This document shows, piece after piece, positions 59,037 through 64,000 of a stretch of DNA of 64,000 nt. This DNA comes from Cytauxzoon felis (taxonomy: Eukaryota > Apicomplexa > Aconoidasida > Piroplasmida > Theileriidae). Position numbers and translations under genes: made by a program. The stretch lies in the NCBI GenBank assembly GCA_020283715.1, contig JAIQCW010000155.1, positions 46,110-110,109 on the forward strand, in the 5' to 3' direction. Below the pieces are notes generated by a model that made no database searches, had not been told where the DNA came from, and saw only the letters and a program-made list of their open reading frames with translations. How positions within the stretch are numbered: position 1 is the first letter of the stretch; every line of letters starts with the position of its first letter.

Positions 59037-59586
59037 CAATAAATTTTAATGTTTTATATAACAATGATTTTATACTATTACTTATCAATATTATTGTGAA
59101 GCATCTATTAATGAGTAATTAAAATTTCTATTGCTATCTAAATAATATGCTGCGGTTATTATATATAAATTACATACTGAATTAAAACATTTGTAAGATG
59201 GTAGTATAGTCATTTGATTTTAATTGTAGTTAGAAACTTATGATTTACAATGTGTTTTTTAAATTTTTATTAAGAGGTATTTCTTTCTTTTTGCTTGGTT
59301 ATAACGATAGAAATTAATATAAAATAATCGTTATATAATAGTCACATGAGTTAAATAAAGTGTTATAATGTGTAATCTAGCAAGATATAGTCCTATTTTA
59401 TCTAGGAAATACCTATTAAACACTTATCTACATCTATTTAATTATGTATTAATTATTTACAACTGATCATAATTTGCACCACAAATACCCACGCATATAA
59501 AATTCAGAAAATATGGTAAAAACTAATATAAAATCGATAACCCAGCCGTAATATGAGTTCTAAATCCAATTAACTGTTGTGATTGA

Positions 59587-60196
59587 TTATTTGAACCACA
59601 TACTACTCTCATGTTTAATATCGTCAAATGACACGTCTACACCATTTTCATCGTATTGAAAAGTTTCGTTCAACGGCACATCAGTATCTTCTTTTCCACC
59701 CCTGATGTGAAAATAAGTCAATATATATATATATATATTAATAATTTAAACCACATTACCATTTTGAATAGATGTAGGTAGCTCCAACGATTACAATAAT
59801 TATTAATACACTAAATAGTCCTCCTGCCATTGCTACGCTTGAAGTAATGGTAAATCCAACATCTACAACCGTGTTACAAGTATCTTACTTAGCAATTACC
59901 TTGAACTTCTGTAAAACGGATGAAAATTCTATTCTTATATATTTCGGACAAAAGTAACTTACCAGAAAGTACTTTTATATTTAATGCATGACATATATTA
60001 CTTTCATTGTAATTCGATAGAATTATTGGTTTGATATTAAATTCATTGAGTAATAAAGTTTGTATTTCATTAAAATAAGCCCAGTCCGACCACTCGTTAC
60101 ATCTACTCTCATGCAATGATTGATAATGGTCCCCTGAAGGAAAATTATTTGATCATTGTTACTACCTTTCTCTAAAATACCCATTGATAGTACCAT
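59587..60196 (-). CDS. Single-pass membrane protein with acidic Trp-containing tail (TRAP/MIC-like, smallest of three tandem genes)
   Basis: Small member of a three-gene tandem. Exons read on the minus strand give MVLSMGILEKGDHY (60196), then a Cys-containing segment ESRCNEWSDWAYFNEIQTLL and NYNESNICHALNIKVLS, a junction with two short introns, then one membrane segment (AMAGGLFSVLIIIVIVGATY) and YSKW. A phase-2 intron falls directly after, followed by a tail ending GVDVSFDDIKHESSMWFK. The EWSDW word resembles the start of a thrombospondin type 1 repeat. No signal peptide was found at 60196, so an upstream exon may be missing. Could be an adhesin. Confidence 0.6.
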
Positions 60197-60379
60197 TATA
60201 TATTATCATATATATTAATTAATGTTATGATATTTAATTTGATTCAGTTTGTGTGCGTATAGTGTATACAATTAAGTGATATTAAATTGAAAGACTGCAT
60301 TATCTAAAAATAAGTGAGAAAACAATGTTTTTAAATCTGTTCTTTTGACAGTAAAATGAATAGTAAATCACATTATTAA

Positions 60380-62635
60380 TTATACTTCATCTTCTTTAGC
60401 CCAGAATTCTTCATCATCAATTTGAATTTTATTTTCTACGTCATCATAGTCACCATATTCTTCATCGACAAATTCCGCGTCATTTTCATTTGTATCAAAC
60501 ATACCATTACCACCGTTTCTACAAAAATAATTAGTATTGTATATTAAACCATAACTTACCCCTTACTATAAGCATATGATGCACTGGCCAATAATGCGAT
60601 AACGGCAAATACAACAGAAGCGGTACGTACGGGACTTCTGCTTGTAATTCCTTCGAATTCAGGTTCTTGTTCCGTATCATTACCATTATTATCATCAGCA
60701 GCATGAGTGACATGTCCATCTTCCTCTGTAGTATCCTCGTGATGATCATGATCTGCAAAGTACTCATCATCATACATATCGCTAGTAATTGGGGAAATAT
60801 CCTCCATATGAGTGTCTGAGTCGAGGGTATCATAATCACCATATTCATCATGATGAAAACCTTCCATTGGTTCCACGTCAAATTGTGTAGGTCCACCCTC
60901 ATAGTCCCCTTCTTCATCTTCATCATCTTCCCTGTATTCATTGGTTGTATGGAAATCATTATCATATGTGAGATCGTCTAATTCTTGTTCATCTCCTTCC
61001 TCCTCGTTGTCTTCATCTGCCTTGAATAATTCAGAACCAGTTAAAGTAGCATGCTCCCTTACAACTTCCTCTTCCTTATGTTCTGCATCTTCTGACCAAC
61101 CTTCTTCCTCTAGTCCTTCATTCTCATCTTCCTCTTCCTCTTCATTCTCCTCTACCTCTTCCTCCTCCTCATCTTCAGTTGCATCTTGAGCTGGTAGTTC
61201 AGATACAGTTTCAGTCTCATGAGGTGCAGCAGGAACTTCAGTTTCTGTTACTTCAACTGTATGTTCGTTTACATTTGTGTCTTCAGGAGTTTCTTCAGTT
61301 GGAGGTTCTTGAACCTCCTCAGTTGTTGGTTCAGATTCTTCAACAGGAGTTTCAGTTGCATCTTCAGTCGTTGTTTCTGTTTCATCAGACTTAGCTTCTG
61401 ATGTTTCTTCAGGTACCTCAGATACAGATTCTTGAACATCAGTTGTTGGTTCTTCAACAGAATCTTCAACCACAGGTTTAACACCAGGAGTTGATTCTTG
61501 AACAGATTCATTTGTTTCTCCAACAGAAGTTTCAGTTACATCAGGTGTAGATCCAGTTGCATCCTCCACCTTTTGATTTTCAGCTTCAGCCTTTTTAGCA
61601 GCCTCTTCCTCTTCTAATTTCTTTCTTTTTTCTTCCTCTTCTTTCGCCTTCTTAGCGGCTTCCTCTTGTTCCTTAGCCTTTTTCTTGGCCTCTTCCTGTT
61701 TCTGTCTCTCGGCTTCTTCCCTTTCCCTTTTAGCAGCCTCTTCCTTCTCCTTGGCCTTTCTTTTTCTTCCTCTTCCTTGGCCAATCTCTCGGCTTCGTCC
61801 TTTTTAGCAGCTTCCTCTTGTTTCTTCCTTTCGGCTTCTAATGCCTTTCTTCTTTCTTCATCTTCCTTAGCCTTTTTCTTGGCCTCTTCCTGTTTCTGTC
61901 TCTCGGCTTCTTCCCTTTCCCTTTTAGCAGCTTCCTCTTGTTTCTTCCTTTCGGCTTCTAATGCCTTTCTTTTTTCTTCCTCTTCCTTGGCTAATCTCTC
62001 AGCTTCAGCCTTTTTAGCAACTTCCTCAGGTAATAGACCTCCATTCTTTCTGGCAAATCTGACGTCGTTCTTTATTTTATTAAAATCAAGCGGGGTTTCG
62101 GTTTTACACAATTTGTAGTGGCTGTGGTCAAAAACAGAATCCATGGTGAATTTAAACTGGATTCCGTCTACACATTCTGACCATTGTGACCATAAATCTG
62201 GTTCATTATCGAAGCATGGCTTCTCTAAATTTTTACCAGAATCAAGACATTTGAAGGTGTCTTTTGTAGCGCAAACAGTTACGGGTTCCCAATTATTACA
62301 TTCATCACTTGTGAAGTGTAATGCATCATATTTAGCTTTAAATGATTCTGATAATACAGCTGATTTGACTTCCACTGAGACTGGGTTTTTTTTGAGTAAA
62401 GTCTGAACATTAACTGTTGAAGATCTTCCGCGTGCAGGTGTGCTAAGGGCGGGCGACTTTTCTAAGAACAAGACGTTTTGCCAAGCTTGGGTTCCTATAT
62501 ACATAGTTTAGATTAAGATATTTTAAAAAAGAGATGAATTAAATTATTAAACGTACCTGAAAGTGTTAAAAAGATGACATACAATAATGATCCAATAGTA
62601 TTGAACATATTGAAATTATATTTCACAGATAACAT
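60380..62635 (-). CDS. TRAP/MIC-like single-pass surface protein with coiled-coil and acidic stalk (apparent frameshift)
   Basis: Exon 1 (62635) encodes a signal peptide (MLSVKYNFNMFNTIGSLLYV) and splices to GTQAWQNVLF. Ectodomain: a Cys-rich globule with CNNWEPVTVCATKDTFKC and DLWSQWSECVDG (a WSxWSxC, thrombospondin-type motif) at about residues 75-145, then a Lys/Glu/Ala repeat that forms a coiled coil, then a Thr/Glu/Pro-rich stalk and a very acidic Glu/Asp run. One membrane segment, VVFAVIALLASASYAYSKG, a phase-2 intron, and a tail with GDYDDVENKIQIDDEEFWAK. The frame shifts by one base at 61761-61765, where five T (plus strand) stand where repeat copies have six. Pieces on both sides stay open for hundreds of residues. 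Likely sequencing error or polymorphism. Adhesive function is inferred. Confidence 0.72.
61570..62040 (-). repeat. Coding tandem repeat, Lys/Glu/Ala coiled-coil tract
   Basis: Part of the surface protein at 60380-62635. Units of about 25-35 residues repeat: EAERLAKEEEEKRKALEAER, KKQEEAAKREREEAERQKQE and variants. Heptad spacing of Leu/Ala suggests a long coiled coil. The underlying DNA repeats nearly exactly, for example at 61867-61942 against 61690-61735, which favours unequal exchange and length variation. It contains the homopolymer at the frameshift. Confidence 0.85.
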
Positions 62636-63301
62636 CGTTTATTATAATATACATATTAAAGACTAATTCCTACGGGAGCGCGTTGCGATTCTTTATAAAC
62701 TATTGAAAATTATCAAATTACCAAATAAGTAATGGATTCTTATATACTCTAGTCTTTAAATTGAAAAGGTATCTAGGTTTTAATTAAAGTATCATATGAC
62801 TTGTTTATTAGGAACAATAGAATATATAGATTTAAAATTATAATGATACCTGTGAACAAAGTTAGAAATTTGGCCTTTATGACACGCCAATACTACTGTG
62901 CCATAAGTATTACTAAATATTGTTGTTCTCCGGTTTAAATCTAAACTGCTTTAATATTTGCTAATTTAATACAGCCAATACGTAATATTAATGTACTAAC
63001 AGACCGTGCTTAAAGGTAAGTGATTCCAAACAACATCGATGCATAGCCTTCTTCCGACAGCACTGTGCAAATCGATGCACTCGGATAACCCAAAGTTTTT
63101 ATGTACATTTGTATGTATTACTGTGCATTACAGTTAGGAGTATTTAATATATCACTTGTTGAAGGTAAACAAGAGATATATACACTTATTACCACTAGTT
63201 TAGAGAACTCTCTCTGTCTTCATGTTTTAAAATCGTCTATGATAAAATAAACTAAATTACATCTTTATGGTGGCAATATTTATTGTAATGGCGAATGCAT
63301 T
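62636..63301. other. Intergenic region
   Basis: About 665 bases between two tandem surface genes on the minus strand. A direct repeat of ATCGATGCA occurs at about 63039 and 63072. No ORF was supported. Confidence 0.4.
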
Positions 63302-64000
63302 TTAAACATCTTCGCCCCAAATGTCTTCCGTAATTTCCACTGCCGTTTCTATTTCCTGGAATCCCGTAGCCTCGCTCAGGTTAAAATCAATCTCCTCTTC
63401 TTCAGCTATGTCAACCCTCCTAAAAATGAATAAAAAATAAAAATTAAAAATACCCCTTCCTCTTCATATATATTGCTGTTCCTGCTGCTGCAGCTGCAAT
63501 AAGAGCACCAATCACACCTCCCGCAATTTTCGCTTTGGGTGTACTAGCATTTTCTTCATCTTTTTCCTTATAGTCGTCATTTACTTTATAATGTGAATCA
63601 TTATTCACAAATTTTTCGTCTTTACTGCTCAATATTTGTTTATTGGCATTGAATACAGGATCTGTACCATTAGAAACATCTTGAACTCTTAGGGGCTTGT
63701 AGACCATAGGTGACAAATATTCATTTTCCCAACCTTCTAAAGCACCTACATCTTCAGGATCCGAAGCTTTTGTAGTTTCTTCTCCTTGATTAGAAAATTG
63801 TTCAGTGATAATTGGTTGATTAGGATTTGTGGAGTAACCGTAGATGGGTTGTTTGGCATCATCAGGTTTAAATATGTCCCTAAATGAACGGTATTTGTTC
63901 TTTTTATCCGCCTCATCAAGCCCATTAGTATTATTTGGAACATGTTTCTTAATATTTACTCGACTTTCTGATGCCAAAATAGTGTTTAATGTCTCTTTGC
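63302..64000 (-). CDS. Single-pass membrane protein with acidic Trp-containing tail (third tandem gene, 5' partial)
   Basis: Open to the window end on the 5' side. The visible ectodomain end is hydrophilic: KYRSFRDIFKPDD, PIYGYSTNPNQPIITEQF, GWENEYLSPMVYK. Then TPKAKIAGGVIGALIAAAAA as the membrane segment and YMKRKG, a phase-2 intron (about 63425-63458), and a tail VDIAEEEEIDFNLSEATGFQ ending VEITEDIWGEDV. The tail has the acidic plus Trp pattern of TRAP and MIC proteins that bind the actomyosin motor. Ala-rich membrane segment with small-residue spacing suits rhomboid cleavage, which is inference. The rest lies beyond 64000. Confidence 0.65.

Noticed and set aside
59884..59899. A 16-nt intron in the small tandem gene
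   Set aside because: A 37-nt intron with the same donor and a later acceptor keeps the same frame and is more usual, so the very short one was not claimed.
60941..61401. Ser-, Leu- and Phe-rich plus-strand ORFs
   Set aside because: They are antisense shadows of the acidic Glu/Asp/Pro/Thr-rich stalk and repeat tract of the surface gene; composition is that of reverse-complemented Glu codons.
1..64000. tRNA or rRNA genes
   Set aside because: Looked for T-arm words and acceptor stems in all intergenic gaps by eye; none convincing. A covariance search would be needed.
1..64000. CRISPR array, insertion sequence or prophage
   Set aside because: No spaced direct repeats, no transposase or phage genes; eukaryotic intron-rich genes throughout.

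Overview
The window is nuclear DNA of a small, gene-dense, AT-rich eukaryote. Most genes are split by short GT..AG introns (about 25-90 nt, a few near 300). The content points to an apicomplexan, most likely a piroplasm (Babesia microti-like or Theileria-like): two RAP-domain proteins with helical repeats, an ApiAP2 regulator, an iron superoxide dismutase, degenerate organelle-type DEAD-box helicases, and a tandem set of single-pass surface proteins with acidic, Trp-containing tails and WSxW-type ectodomains. Species cannot be fixed without a search.

Layout. 1-4944: end of a CTP synthase gene and a large secreted or membrane protein of unknown family. 5598-9908: divergent GUCT-like helicase, small membrane protein, RAP protein. 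9895-14507 (minus): NVL/Rix7-type AAA ATPase and a DDHD phospholipase. 14731-24591 (plus): Fe-SOD, second RAP protein, an unknown 4-exon gene, a 1793-residue ABC transporter with large insertions. 24812-31973: DNAJB12-like J protein, ASH2-like SPRY protein, CLPTM1, aspartyl aminopeptidase. 32024-35357: Sac + inositol 5-phosphatase (synaptojanin-like). 35974-40392 (plus): second divergent helicase, two small basic proteins, PIG-C, Pcc1. 40402-44487 (minus): two secreted proteins and a second inositol 5-phosphatase. 44771-48032: snurportin, an unknown small protein, acylphosphatase, PRL-type prenylated phosphatase. 48033-49801: gene-free, very AT-rich, with hairpins. 49802-57504: ApiAP2 protein, a short ORF, TRM9-like methyltransferase, DHHC acyltransferase, ZCCHC9-like protein, CCCH protein. 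58675-64000: a small membrane protein and three tandem surface-type transmembrane proteins.

Themes. Organelle RNA metabolism (two RAP proteins, two degenerate helicases), phosphoinositide turnover (two 5-phosphatases), GPI and protein lipidation (PIG-C, DHHC, a CaaX phosphatase), ER folding (CLPTM1, DNAJB12-like), ribosome and snRNP biogenesis (NVL, ZCCHC9-like, snurportin), tRNA modification (Pcc1, TRM9). Genes are packed very tightly: two start/stop overlaps, overlapping convergent ends, and a divergent pair only 18 bp apart.

The most unusual structures are (i) a GC-rich inverted-repeat element of about 200 bp in an intron at 32311-32517, with related half-units in two other introns; (ii) three tandem surface genes sharing a phase-2 intron directly after the membrane segment, one with an apparent one-base homopolymer frameshift; and (iii) an ABC transporter with Cys-rich and low-complexity insertions, one of which splits its second nucleotide-binding domain.
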